The translations under genes were made by a program, and so were the position numbers. A stretch of 64,000 nt of DNA from an uncultured Alistipes sp. GTDB lineage: Bacteria; Bacteroidota; Bacteroidia; Bacteroidales; Rikenellaceae. Numbering within the stretch: position 1 is the stretch's first letter; the number at the start of each line of letters is the position of its first letter. Of this stretch, positions 34,591 through 44,300 are shown piece after piece. Location: contig CAPXWY010000003.1 of assembly GCA_948736885.1 (NCBI GenBank), positions 54,132-118,131 on the forward strand, read 5' to 3'. The notes below the pieces were generated by a model. It made no database searches. It saw only the letters and a list, made by a program, of their open reading frames with translations, and was not told the origin of the DNA.

Positions 34591-34616
34591 GGCGGAAAGG
34601 AGTTTGTCGGACATAT

Positions 34617-34664
34617 CAAAGATACGAATAAGCGAGCGCAAAAGCAAATTCATTTGCATTTTGC
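34617..34664 (-). promoter_or_regulatory. glgB promoter with palindrome over the -33 box
   Basis: On the minus strand: TTTG (34648-34645), 20-bp spacer, TATCTTTG (34624-34617). A hairpin spans 34638-34664 with arms GCAAAA/TTTTGC and GCAAAT/ATTTGC, centred near -39, flanked by AAGCGAGC and GCCGAGCG. Confidence 0.7.
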
Positions 34665-34718
34665 CGAGCGGGAGCATCTTCAACGAAGATACGAAGTTAA
34701 AGATACGAAAAATTTTCC

Positions 34719-34726
34719 TATATTTG
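34719..34726 (+). promoter_or_regulatory. -7 box of the POT transporter gene
   Basis: TATATTTG, with the start codon at 34753. No TTTG is seen at the right distance upstream. Confidence 0.5.
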
Positions 34727-34752
34727 TCCTACTCACTTCAAAAACAAGGATC

Positions 34753-36249
34753 ATGTTCAAACAACCCAAAGGTCTGATTGCCGCGGCCCTCGCCAACACG
34801 GGCGAACGCTTCGGCTTCTACACCATGATGGCCATCCTGACGCTGTTCCTGATGTCGAAATTCGGCATCGACGGCCAGCAGGCGGGCAAAATCTACTCGT
34901 TTTTCTACACCTCGATCTACATCCTGGCCCTGGCGGGCGGTCTGATAGCCGACCGGCTGCGCAACTACAAGGGAACGATCATCGCCGGCATACTGGTCAT
35001 GACGCTGGGCTACACGGTGCTGATGATGCCGCAAATCGACTCGCAGGCGCTGGTCATCGGCGCGCTGATGATCATCGCGTTCGGCAACGGACTGTTCAAG
35101 GGCAACCTCCAGGCGCTGGTGGGCCAGCTCTACGACAACGAACAATATGCCAAACTGCGCGACACGGGATTCCAGATTTTCTACATGTTCATCAACATCG
35201 GCGCGATGGTGGCGCCGTTCGCCGCGGTGGGCGTACGCAACTGGTGGCTGCGCACGCAGGGCTACCTCTACAACTCGGACCTTTCGGCGCTGTGCCATGC
35301 CTACAACAACGGCAAGATGACCGAAGAAGTGGCGAACGGCCGCTTTGCGGAACTGGCGTCGCAGGTGAGCCTGAACGGAGCCCCGGCCGACCTGGGAGCG
35401 TTCGCGCAAGACTATCTGACGGCGTTCAACACGGGATTCCACTATGCGTTCGGCGTAGCGATTGTGGCGATGCTCTTCTCGCTGGCAGTATTCGTACTGA
35501 GCAAGAAAAACCTGCCCGACCCGCAGGGAACGGCGGAAAAGAAGCAAATCGACAAAGCCGAAATCCGACAGGATGCGCGCGAAATCAAACAGCGCCTGTA
35601 TGCGCTGTTCGCGGTCTTTGCGGTGGTCATCTTCTTCTGGTTCTCGTTCCACCAGAACGGTCTGACGCTGACGCTTTTTGCACAAGACTACACGCGGCTT
35701 GAAATCTTCGGCATGCCGATTTCGGCGGAAATCTTCCAATCGGCGAACCCGATCTGCGTAGTGGCGCTGACCCCGATAGTGATAGCGATATTCGCGTGGC
35801 TGCGCAGCCGCGGCAAGGAACCCTCGACACCGATGAAGATAGCCATCGGCATGGGCATTGCGGCGGCGGCCTACGTACTGATGGTCGTGGGCTCGCTGGG
35901 CCTGCCGGGGCGTGCGGAAGTGGAAGCGATGGGCGGACTGGACGCCTCGGCGCGCGTGACGCCGTGGCTGCTGGTAGCGACCTATCTGATACTGACGGTA
36001 GCCGAACTCTTCATCTCGCCGCTGGGTCTGTCGTTCGTCTCGAAAGTGGCGCCGCAGAAACTGCAAGGTCTGATGCAGGGCTGCTGGCTCGGCGCGACGG
36101 CGCTGGGCAACGGCCTGCTGTTCATCGGCCCGATTCTCTACAAACACATATCCATCTCGGCGACGTGGGCCGTATTCGTAACGGTCTGCGGCGTGTCGAT
36201 GCTGGTGATGCTGGCCATGGTGAAGTGGCTGGAACGGGTGACGGAATAA
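34753..36249 (+). CDS. POT/PTR2-family peptide MFS transporter
   Basis: 498 residues with 12-14 membrane segments. The start region GLIAAALANTGERFGFYTMM is the PTR2 signature region. The canonical ExxERFxYY motif is altered: Asn15 replaces the first Glu and FY replaces YY. FGNGLFKGNLQALVGQLYD and FYMFINIGAMVAPF match other PTR2 blocks, and a large loop (about 165-230) splits the helices. It is inferred to be an inner-membrane peptide symporter, with proton coupling possibly modified. A long frame starting at 32653 is not real, because it lies antisense to glgB. Confidence 0.9.
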   Translation: MFKQPKGLIAAALANTGERFGFYTMMAILTLFLMSKFGIDGQQAGKIYSFFYTSIYILALAGGLIADRLRNYKGTIIAGILVMTLGYTVLMMPQIDSQALVIGALMIIAFGNGLFKGNLQALVGQLYDNEQYAKLRDTGFQIFYMFINIGAMVAPFAAVGVRNWWLRTQGYLYNSDLSALCHAYNNGKMTEEVANGRFAELASQVSLNGAPADLGAFAQDYLTAFNTGFHYAFGVAIVAMLFSLAVFVLSKKNLPDPQGTAEKKQIDKAEIRQDAREIKQRLYALFAVFAVVIFFWFSFHQNGLTLTLFAQDYTRLEIFGMPISAEIFQSANPICVVALTPIVIAIFAWLRSRGKEPSTPMKIAIGMGIAAAAYVLMVVGSLGLPGRAEVEAMGGLDASARVTPWLLVATYLILTVAELFISPLGLSFVSKVAPQKLQGLMQGCWLGATALGNGLLFIGPILYKHISISATWAVFVTVCGVSMLVMLAMVKWLERVTE

Positions 36250-36272
36250 CCCACCCTACCGAATTTCACGTT

Positions 36273-36313
36273 CTTTCCGGAGCCCCTGCGCAGGAGCTCC
36301 GGAAAGTTTTTTT
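36273..36313 (+). terminator. Rho-independent terminator of the POT transporter gene
   Basis: CTTTCCGGAGC pairs with GCTCCGGAAAG, followed by seven T. Confidence 0.93.
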
Positions 36314-36515
36314 GAGGAGAGAGGGATGGGCATAATTAAGAATGAAAAATGAAGAATTAAAAATTAACGAAGTGAAGAATCCAATATGTCATTCCGAGTG
36401 AGCGAAGCGACGAAGAATCTACAAAATAGAATAAGCGGTAGATTAACTGCGCTGCGCTCAGAATGACATTTCACCTTTCACTTTTCACTTTTAACTTTCC
36501 ACTTTATACAAAAAA

Positions 36516-36536
36516 CCGCCGGGCAGAACCCGGCGG
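36516..36536 (-). terminator. Rho-independent terminator of the OmpH-like gene
   Basis: CCGCCGGG pairs with CCCGGCGG around CAGAA. On the minus strand a T-run follows, about 40 bp after the stop. Confidence 0.9.
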
Positions 36537-36574
36537 AAACGGCGCGCCCGAAGCGCGAAGAAGCGGAAAACCCG

Positions 36575-37156
36575 CTATTTTTTATTGGCTTTCTCGGCCT
36601 GGTCGGCGGCGTACAGCTCGTTGACCTTGGCAAGGACGGCGGGGGTGATGTTGAGCGTCGTATCGGCGTCGATAAGCGCGGAAGCGTTGATAATCAGCTT
36701 ATACTTCCCATCGGCGTTGATTTCGTCGACAGCACGCTGCAAAAGGTCCTGCGCCCGGTTGGTGAAGACGAAATTCTCCTCGTCGAGCGTGCGGGCCTCC
36801 TTCTGAGCCGAATTCTGATACGAAGCGGCCCGGCGCTGGATGCTCTCCTGCTGAGCCTGCGCATCGTTGGTGGTGATGAGCCCCTTCTGGTACTTCTCCT
36901 GCAACTTGGCAGCCTCGGCCTGCAAGTTCTTCTCGCGCTGGGCCCAGCTGTTCTGCGCCTTCTGGGTCTTCTCCTGGAGCGCGGCACCCTCCTTCTTGTA
37001 GAGGTCGCTCTCGGCCAGGACGGCCTCGACCTGGATGTAGGCGATGTCGTAGGACTTCACCTCGTCGGTGGCATCCCCGGTCGCAGCGGCAGGCTGCGAC
37101 TTCGGACCGCAGGCCGCCAACGCAACGAACATGGCCGAAAAAAAGATTCTTTTCAT
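36575..37156 (-). CDS. OmpH/Skp-like periplasmic chaperone, lipoprotein form
   Basis: 193 residues. MKRIFFSAMFVALAACG is a lipoprotein signal with the lipid-bearing Cys in LAAC. The core has the OmpH order: IAYIQVEAVLAESDLYKKE, a long coiled coil (about residues 60-150, Q/K/E-rich), then YKLIINASALIDADTTLNITPAVLAKVNELY. Skp/OmpH trimers hold outer-membrane proteins in the periplasm; the lipid anchor here is unlike the soluble E. coli Skp. It is transcribed divergently from ruvA with its own promoter box and terminator. Confidence 0.88.
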   Translation of the reverse strand: MKRIFFSAMFVALAACGPKSQPAAATGDATDEVKSYDIAYIQVEAVLAESDLYKKEGAALQEKTQKAQNSWAQREKNLQAEAAKLQEKYQKGLITTNDAQAQQESIQRRAASYQNSAQKEARTLDEENFVFTNRAQDLLQRAVDEINADGKYKLIINASALIDADTTLNITPAVLAKVNELYAADQAEKANKK

Positions 37157-37198
37157 ATCGGTACTTCTGTTTTGATGAATTATTTTCCGCTTGAAATG

Positions 37199-37226
37199 CA
37201 AAGGTAAAAAAAAATCTTTACTTTTG
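37199..37226. promoter_or_regulatory. Divergent -7 boxes for the OmpH-like gene (-) and ruvA (+)
   Basis: TACCTTTG on the minus strand (37206-37199) serves the OmpH-like gene with a leader of about 37 nt. TACTTTTG on the plus strand (37219-37226) serves ruvA with a leader of about 22 nt. The -33 elements are not clear. Confidence 0.5.
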
Positions 37227-37252
37227 CCCGGAACCCCGTAAAAAACGAATCC

Positions 37253-37831
37253 ATGTACGAATACATAAACGGCCCGGTGGCCGAACTGACCCCGACCTAT
37301 GCGGTACTCGACGCTGCGGGCGTGGGCTACTACCTGAACATATCGCTGGAAACCTATGCGGCGCTGGAGGGTGCGCAGCAAGCGAAACTGTTCGTGCACT
37401 ACGTAGTCCGCGAAGACGCGCAGGTGCTCTACGGCTTTGCGACGCGGGCCGAACGGGAGCTGTTCCGGCTGCTCATCGGCGTATCGGGTGTGGGCGGCAA
37501 CACGGCGCGCACGATTCTGTCGACCTACTCGCCCGCAGACCTGCAAAACATCATCACGACGGGCAACGCAGTACTGCTGAAAAACGTGAAAGGGCTGGGG
37601 CTCAAGACGGCGCAGAAAATCATCGTGGAACTGAGCGGCAAACTGACGGGGCTGGAACCGGGAGAGACCCTGCCGGGCACGGCCGCCGCGCAGACCGAAG
37701 AAGCGCTGGCGGCGCTGACGATGCTGGGATTCAACAAATCGGCGGCCGAAAAAGCCCTGCGCACCGCAGTGCGCACCGCACCCGGAGCCACGACCGAAGA
37801 ACTGGTCCGGCTGGCGCTGAAAGAATTGTAG
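37253..37831 (+). CDS. ruvA: Holliday junction DNA helicase subunit RuvA
   Basis: 192 residues. The OB-fold domain begins MYEYINGPVAELTPTYAVLDAAGVGYYL. Two helix-hairpin-helix motifs follow (LLIGVSGVGGNTARTIL and LKNVKGLGLKTAQKIIVEL). The C-terminal UBA-like domain III (EEALAALTMLGFNKSAAEKALR) contacts RuvB, which is not in the window. It works in branch migration of recombination junctions. Confidence 0.96.
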   Translation: MYEYINGPVAELTPTYAVLDAAGVGYYLNISLETYAALEGAQQAKLFVHYVVREDAQVLYGFATRAERELFRLLIGVSGVGGNTARTILSTYSPADLQNIITTGNAVLLKNVKGLGLKTAQKIIVELSGKLTGLEPGETLPGTAAAQTEEALAALTMLGFNKSAAEKALRTAVRTAPGATTEELVRLALKEL

Positions 37832-38014
37832 CTTCTCAGAAAGACGGGACAACACCTTGTGCGACGCCCGGCCCGCGCCTATGGAGCGACCACCCCAGCC
37901 GTGCCCGCGAGCGGCGGGTGCTGCGGCTCCTCAGAATAACAAGACGGCTACGACTGGTCTATTCATTACTCGGACCGATTGTCGGATTTTTCCGGGGAAA
38001 TGTAGAAATAGGAT

Positions 38015-38059
38015 GAAAACCTGCAAAAACAGAAAACTTTTTTTGTTTTGCAGGTTTTC
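38015..38059. promoter_or_regulatory. Long perfect palindrome, candidate operator of the TetR-type regulator
   Basis: GAAAACCTGCAAAA (38015-38028) and TTTTGCAGGTTTTC (38046-38059) are exact inverted repeats of 14 bp separated by 17 bp. The right arm fills most of the spacer of the promoter at 38042-38072, the centre falls near -40, and no T-run follows. This suits repression or regulator binding better than termination. Confidence 0.55.
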
Positions 38060-38072
38060 GTCATTATATTTG
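38042..38072 (+). promoter_or_regulatory. Promoter upstream of the tetR-type/efflux operon
   Basis: TTTG (38042-38045), 19-bp spacer, TATATTTG (38065-38072). The implied leader to the TetR-type ATG is about 300 nt and contains dispersed repeats. Confidence 0.65.
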
Positions 38073-38377
38073 TGGCCGGATTAAAAAGAACAACGGAGGA
38101 GACAGGGCGGCGGAACGAAAACCGAGCCGGAAAGAATCGGAACCGAAAGGCGCCCCGTCCGAGAGAGGGAAGGAAGAATCCTCGTCGCTGCGCTCAGAAT
38201 GACAGGAGGAATGAACGCAATGACATTCGGGGCGTAGCCTGCGGAAACTGCGCAGCGGGCCTCCGCAGGGGGGAGGCTACGGCCCGCCCGGCTAAGAGCC
38301 GGGATTTAGAGGAAAAGATTCCTCGCTGACGCTTAACATGACAACGAAAGATAGAACACCGAAGTAGGGAAGAAACG

Positions 38378-38995
38378 ATGTCGCAAAAAGAACGAATCAT
38401 AGAACAGACGATGCGGATGCTTGTAGCACAAGGCATCAAAGCCGTGCGCATGGACGACATCGCCCACCAGCTGAGCGTCTCGAAACGGACGCTCTACGAA
38501 CTTTTCGGCGACAAGGAAAGCCTGCTCTACCTGGCGATGGTCTGCTACTTCGAGCAGAACCGCAGGAACTGGGAAAACCTGAGCGCGCAAGCCCCCAACG
38601 TACTCGAACGGCTGTTTCTGGTGCTGAACGAGGTGATGGAACACTCCGAGACGACGCGCCGGATGCTGGAAAACCTCCGCAAATTCTACCCTGCGGTCTA
38701 CGAAAGACTGCTCCACGAAAGCACCGACCGCAACCGGCAGGACTTCCGGGCGATGCTGACCCAAGGCATCGCCGACGGCCTGTTCATCGACAACATCAAC
38801 ATCGAACTGGCCATCACGGTACTCTACTACACGGCGTCGGCGATAACGATGCGCCGCGACATGATGCTGCCCGAGGGAATCTCGGAACGCAGCGCCTTCA
38901 CGCAGATAGTGAGCACCTTCTTCCGGGGCATATCGACGGCCGAGGGACTCAAGATCATCGACGAATTTCTGAAACGACAAAACGACGAAATATGA
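38378..38995 (+). CDS. TetR/AcrR-family transcriptional regulator
   Basis: 205 residues. The N-terminal DNA-binding domain reads ERIIEQTMRMLVAQGIKAVRMDDIAHQLSVSKRTLYELFGDKESLL, a standard TetR helix-turn-helix. The remaining helical part is the ligand/dimer domain with no family-specific motif. It is first in a tolC-MFP-RND operon and overlaps tolC by ATGA, so it is very likely the local efflux repressor. The upstream palindrome is a candidate target. Confidence 0.93.
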   Translation: MSQKERIIEQTMRMLVAQGIKAVRMDDIAHQLSVSKRTLYELFGDKESLLYLAMVCYFEQNRRNWENLSAQAPNVLERLFLVLNEVMEHSETTRRMLENLRKFYPAVYERLLHESTDRNRQDFRAMLTQGIADGLFIDNINIELAITVLYYTASAITMRRDMMLPEGISERSAFTQIVSTFFRGISTAEGLKIIDEFLKRQNDEI

Positions 38996-40299
38996 AAAAA
39001 ACGATTCTGACACTCTGCTTTGCGACGCTGGGCCTGTGGGGCGCGGCGGCGCAGATGCGGCTGACGCTCGGCGAAGCGGTGGACCTTGCGCTGAGCGAGA
39101 ACCCGACCATCAAGGTGGCCGAACTCGAAATCGAACGCTTCGACTATGTGAAACGCCAGACGTGGGGCAACCTGCTGCCGCAGCTCTCGGCGTCGGGCAG
39201 CTACCAGCGCTCGATCGTCAAGTCGGAAATGCGCGGCGGAATCTCGTTCGGAGCGGACAACACGTTCGCCGTGCAGGGCGACCTGTCGCTGCCGCTTTTT
39301 GCACCGCAAATCTACCGGACGATGAAACTGAACGACACGCAGATGGCGGCGGCGGTGGAAGCGGCCCGGGGCTCGCGCATCACGCTGGTGGCGGAAGTGA
39401 AGAAAGCGTTCTACAACATCCTGCTGGCCGAACAATCGCTCGAAGTACTGCGCGAATCGCAGGCGACGGTACAGCGGACCGTGGACGACACGAAACTGCA
39501 ATACGACAACGGCCTGGCGTCGGAATACGACCTGCTGACCGCGCAGGTACAGCTGAGCAACCTGCACCCGACCATCCTGCAGACGGAGACGTCGGTCAAG
39601 CTGGCGAAACTGCTGCTGAAGATGTACCTTTCGATACCGGAGGAAGTGGAAATCGAAGTGGAGGGCGAACTGGACGGCATGCGCGACCAGGTGCTGGCGG
39701 GCACGGACGGACTGACGGCCGACGTGACGGAGAACTCCGACCTGCGGACACTGGAACTGCAACAGGAACTGCTGCAACGCCAACTCAAGGTAGCCAACGC
39801 GAACCGGCTGCCGACCCTCGGAGCATTCGGCTCGGCGACCTACACCGGAAACGACATGGAACCTTTCATGGGCATGGGCTCGACGGACGGTGCGAAATTC
39901 TTCTGGACCCACCCCATCACCGTGGGCGTACAATTGTCGGTGCCGATTTTTGCGGGGCTGACGAAGATGAACAAATCGCGCGAGATAAAGAACCAAATCA
40001 AACAAATCTCGCTGCAGCGCACCTATGCCGAACAACAGATAAACGTACAGATGCAATCGGCGCTGAACGACCTGCTGACGGCCCGCGAAAAGATGTTCGC
40101 GCAGGAACAGACCGTAGCCCAGGCCCGCAAGGCCTACTCCATCTCCGACACGCGCTACCGTGCGGGAGCAGGCACGATTCTGGAACTGAACAGCGCCCAA
40201 CTGGCGCAGACCCAGGCTCAGCTCAACTACTCGCAGGCCATATACGACTACTTGTCGGCCAAGGCGGAATACGACCGGATAGCGGGAAAGGAACGGTAA
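38992..40299 (+). CDS. TolC-family outer-membrane efflux protein
   Basis: 435 residues. MKKTILTLCFATLGLWGAAAQ is a signal peptide with no lipobox Cys. The mature part shows the repeated TolC helices: LTLGEAVDLALSENPTIKVAELEIER, then a matching second half with LRTLELQQELLQRQLKVANANRLPTLG, and GTILELNSAQLAQTQAQLNYSQAIYDYL. It forms the trimeric channel of the efflux pump. Start and stop are tightly linked to the TetR-type and membrane-fusion genes. Confidence 0.95.
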   Translation: MKKTILTLCFATLGLWGAAAQMRLTLGEAVDLALSENPTIKVAELEIERFDYVKRQTWGNLLPQLSASGSYQRSIVKSEMRGGISFGADNTFAVQGDLSLPLFAPQIYRTMKLNDTQMAAAVEAARGSRITLVAEVKKAFYNILLAEQSLEVLRESQATVQRTVDDTKLQYDNGLASEYDLLTAQVQLSNLHPTILQTETSVKLAKLLLKMYLSIPEEVEIEVEGELDGMRDQVLAGTDGLTADVTENSDLRTLELQQELLQRQLKVANANRLPTLGAFGSATYTGNDMEPFMGMGSTDGAKFFWTHPITVGVQLSVPIFAGLTKMNKSREIKNQIKQISLQRTYAEQQINVQMQSALNDLLTAREKMFAQEQTVAQARKAYSISDTRYRAGAGTILELNSAQLAQTQAQLNYSQAIYDYLSAKAEYDRIAGKER

Positions 40300-40327
40300 A
40301 ACGAAAACAAACGACAAAACGAAAAAT

Positions 40328-41338
40328 ATGAAAAGACTGATGTACCTGCTGCTGGGTGCCGCGGCGCTGACTGCGTGCACGAACCGGCAGACGACGCAAA
40401 CGAAGACGGACGAAGGCGTGCTGACGAAAACCGCGGCGGCCGAAACGGCCGAAGTGAGGCTGACAGAAGAATTCACGTCGGAAATCGAACCCTACAAGGA
40501 AAACGACATCACCCCGGCGGCGCAGGGCGTACACATCAACCGCATCCTGGTGGACGTGGGCGACCAGGTAAAGGCGGGCCAGCTGCTGGTGACGCTGGAC
40601 CCGACGCAATACACGCAGGCGCGGGTACAGCTCAAGACCGTGGAAGACGACTACAACCGTCTGCTGCCGGTCTACAAGGCGGGCGGCATCTCGGCCCAGC
40701 AAATCCAGCAGGCGAAAGCCCAGGTGGACGTACAGCGCGAAGCGGTGGCCAACCTGAAGAAGAACATCGAGGTGAAGTCGCCGATAACGGGCGTGGTGAC
40801 GGCCCGCAACTACGAATCGGGCGACCTGTTTGCGGCACAGCCGATTCTGCACGTGATGCAGATCGACCCGCTGAAAGTAATCGTGAACATCTCGGAACAA
40901 TATTTCCCGAACGTGAAGGTAGGGATGCCCGTAGAGTTGCTGGTCGACATATTCCCGGACAAGAAATTCACGGGCACGGTGTCGCTGATATACCCTGCGC
41001 TCGACCCTGCGACCCGCACGTTCAAGGTAGAAGTACGCGTACCCAACGCCAACCGGACCCTGCGCCCGGGCATGTTCGCCCGCACGATTTTCGACCTGGG
41101 CGAAAAACCGGGCATCATGGTGCCCGACGTAGCAGTGCAAAAACAGGTAGGCACAGCCGAACGCTACCTCTATGTAATCACCTCCGACTCGGTGGCCGAA
41201 CGCCGTGCCGTGAAACTGGGCCGCCAGATAGGCGACCGCATCGACGTGCTGTCGGGCGTGGAAGCGGGCGAACAAGTGGCCGTAACGGCGCTCTCGAAAC
41301 TCTACGACGGTGCCAAAGTGACCGTAAAACAAGACTAA
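40328..41338 (+). CDS. RND efflux membrane fusion protein (periplasmic adaptor lipoprotein)
   Basis: 336 residues. MKRLMYLLLGAAALTAC is a lipoprotein signal with Cys17. The order is a lipoyl half-motif (INRILVDVGDQVKAGQLLVTLDP), a short helical hairpin, the second lipoyl half (VKSPITGVVTARNYESGDLFAA), then beta-barrel and membrane-proximal domains (TFKVEVRVPNANRTLRPGMFARTIF). It bridges the RND pump and the TolC channel. It lies 28 bp after tolC and 13 bp before the RND gene. Confidence 0.95.
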   Translation: MKRLMYLLLGAAALTACTNRQTTQTKTDEGVLTKTAAAETAEVRLTEEFTSEIEPYKENDITPAAQGVHINRILVDVGDQVKAGQLLVTLDPTQYTQARVQLKTVEDDYNRLLPVYKAGGISAQQIQQAKAQVDVQREAVANLKKNIEVKSPITGVVTARNYESGDLFAAQPILHVMQIDPLKVIVNISEQYFPNVKVGMPVELLVDIFPDKKFTGTVSLIYPALDPATRTFKVEVRVPNANRTLRPGMFARTIFDLGEKPGIMVPDVAVQKQVGTAERYLYVITSDSVAERRAVKLGRQIGDRIDVLSGVEAGEQVAVTALSKLYDGAKVTVKQD

Positions 41339-41351
41339 ACCCCACCCCGCT

Positions 41352-44300
41352 ATGAAAATCTACGAAAGCGCGGTCCGCAAACCCATCTCCACGATACTGC
41401 TGTTCGTGGGCGTGATAGTCTTCGGACTATACTCGCTGATGAACCTGGCCGTGGACCAATACCCGGAAATCGAAATCCCCCAGATTTCGGTCATCACGAT
41501 GTATCCGGGAGCCAACGCGGCCGACATAGAAACCAACATAACCCGTGTGCTGGAGGACAACCTCAACACGGTCAACAACCTGAAGAAACTCACCTCCAAG
41601 TCGCAGGACAACGTGTCGATGATCACGGTGGAATTCGAGTACGGCTCCGACCTCAACGAAGGGGCCAACGAAATCCGCGACGTGGTGTCGCGCGTGCAGT
41701 CGATGCTGCCCGACGACGTGGACTACCCCACGATCTTCAAGTTCTCGACGTCGATGATTCCGGTGATGATGCTGGCGGTGACGGCCGACGAAAGCTATCC
41801 GGCGCTCAACAAGATACTGGACGACAAGCTGGTGAACGTACTGAACCGGGTGGACGGCGTAGGCGCCGTGTCGATCGTGGGCGCACCGGAACGCGAAATC
41901 CAAGTCAACGTAGACCCGGCCAAGCTGGACGCCTACGGACTGACCGTGGAACAGCTGGGCCAACTTATCGCGGCGGAGAACGTCAACATCCCGAGCGGCA
42001 CCATCGACATAGGCAACAACACGTTCAACATCAAGGCCGACGGCGAATTCAAACTTTCGGACGAACTGCGCAAGGTGGTGGTCTCGAACGCAGGAGGCCG
42101 GACGGTCATGCTGACCGACGTGGCGGAAATCCGCGACACGCTGGAAAAAGCCACGATGGACGAACGCGTGAACGGCAAACGCGGCGTGCGCGTCATCTTC
42201 CAGAAACAATCGGGCTCGAACACGGTGAACATCGTTCACGAAATCCAGAACCGCCTGCCGGAAATCCAGCGCTCGCTGCCCAAGGACGTGAAGATGGAAC
42301 TTATCTACGAAGCGTCGCAGGAAATCACGGACGCCATCGGCTCGCTGTCGGAGACGATCATGTATGCGTTCATCTTCGTGGTGCTGGTGGTGATGATTTT
42401 CCTGGGCCGCTGGCGCGCGACGTTCATCATCTGCATGACGATACCCGTGTCGCTGATATGCTCGTTCATCTACCTCTTCGCGACGGGCTCGACGCTCAAC
42501 ATCATCTCGCTCTCGTCGCTCTCGATAGCCATCGGTATGGTGGTGGACGACGCGATTGTGGTGCTTGAGAACATCACGAGCCACATAGAACGCGGCTCGA
42601 ACCCCAAGGAAGCGGCCATCTATGCGACCAACGAAGTCTGGCTGTCGGTCATCGCGACGACGCTGGTGGTGGTGGCGGTGTTCCTGCCGCTGACGATGGT
42701 GCCGGGCATGGCGGGCATTCTGTTCCGCGAGCTGGGCTGGATTGTGACCATTGTGGTCTGCGTCTCGACGACGGCGGCCATCACGCTGACGCCGATGATG
42801 TCGGCCTACCTGCTCAAGCTGGAGGGCGGCATCCACGACTACAAAGGCATCGGCATCGTCTACAAACCCATCGACCGCGCGCTGGAATGGCTCGACAATG
42901 CCTATGCACGCGCACTGAACTGGGTAGTGCACCACCGCCGCATCACGTTCGGCTGCATGATGGCGCTGTTCCTGGCGTCGCTGGGGCTGGTGACGCAGGT
43001 GCCGACCGAATTCTTCCCGCCCGCGGACAACAGCCGCATCTCGGCGACCGTGAAGCTGGAACAGAACCTCTCGATGGAATACACCGCGCAGGTGGCGCGT
43101 CAGATAGACAGCATCCTCTACGAAAAGTATCCGGAAGTGATCATCGTATCGGCCTCGGCAGGCGCCAACTCGTCGGACAACGCCTTCGCGGCGATGCAGA
43201 CGACGGGTTCGCACATCATCAACTACAACATGCGCCTGACCGACACCGAAGAACGCGACCGCTCGATTTTCGTCATCTCGGACCTGCTGCGCAAGGACCT
43301 CGACAACATCCCCGAAGTACGCCAGTACACCGTCACTCCGGGCGGCATGAGCGGCGGCATGAGCGGTTCGTCGACGGCCGACATCAAGGTGTTCGGCTAC
43401 AACATGGACCAGACCAACGCCATAGCCAACGACCTGAAGGAGAAGCTGGCGGCGCTCGACGGCACACGCGACGTACAGCTCTCGCGCGACGACCTGCGGC
43501 CCGAATACAACGTGGTCTTCGACCGTGACCGCCTGGCCTACTACGGCATGAACAGCGCGACGGCGGCCACGGCCGTGCGCAACCGCATCGACGGACTGAC
43601 GGCCTCGAAATACCGCGAGGACGGCGACGAATACGACATCATCGTCCGCTACGCCGAACCGTTCCGCACGCGGGTCGAGGACGTGGAGAATATCACGCTC
43701 TACAACATGCAGGGCCGCCCTGTGAAGCTCAAGGAAGTGGGCAAGGTGCAGGAAGAATACGCCGCGCCGGAAATCCAGCGCGAGAACCGCCAGCGAGTAA
43801 TCACCGTGCAGTCGACCTTGGGCGCAGGCGTGGCGCTGGGCGACGTGGTAAGCGAAATCGAAGAAATGATTGCGGACTATCCGCTGCCCGACGGCGTGGA
43901 CCTCGAAATCGGCGGTACGGTCGAAGACCAGGGCGACGCATTCCGCGACCTGCTGACGCTCTTCGTGCTGATCGTGGTGCTGGTCTACATTGTGATGGCC
44001 ACGCAGTTCGAGTCGCTGAAATTCCCGTTCATCATCATGTTCACCATCCCGTTCGCATTCACGGGCGTGTTCCTTGCGCTGTGGATGACCTCGACGCCGC
44101 TGTCGCTCATCGCGCTTATCGGAGCCATCATGCTGGTGGGTATCGTAACGAAGAACGGTATCGTGATGGTGGACTACATGAACCTGCTTATCGAACGCGG
44201 CTCGGGGGTATTCGACGCGGTGATTGCGGGCGGCAAGAGCCGTCTGCGTCCGGTGCTGATGACCTCGTTCACCACGGTGCTGGGCATGCTGCCGCTGGCT

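Larger units (their letters stand above)
36250..36574. repeat. Intergenic region between converging POT and OmpH-like genes
   Basis: No gene is seen. The gap contains the POT terminator, an inverted ATTCCGAGTGAGCGAAGCGAC repeat (36388-36420), a CGCTGCGCTCAGAATGAC fragment, a CTTTTCAC run and the OmpH terminator. Confidence 0.78.
37832..38377. repeat. 546-bp intergenic region: palindromic promoter and repeats before the efflux operon
   Basis: No gene is seen. The gap contains a CCCCAGCCGTGCCCGCGAG module (37893-37911), CTCAGAATAAC and ATTCTTCG-type fragments (around 37930, 38173-38206 and 38311-38342), a strong palindrome and promoter (38015-38072), and a GC-rich hairpin-forming GCGGGCCTCCGCAGG stretch near 38255. 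Confidence 0.78.

Noticed and set aside
34612..34614. ATG at 34614 as the glgB start
   Set aside because: It lies two bases past the TATCTTTG box, so the transcript would probably begin after it; the ATG at 34590 fits better. Mapping of the 5' end would settle this.
32653..36249. A 1198-codon open frame running through the glgB region into the POT gene
   Set aside because: The first 700 codons are antisense to glgB, whose catalytic motifs are intact. The true POT gene begins at 34753 with its own -7 box.
38015..38059. Palindrome read as the ruvA terminator
   Set aside because: It lies nearly 190 bp past ruvA, has no T-run, and its right arm sits inside the spacer of a good promoter. An operator is more likely, though not proven.
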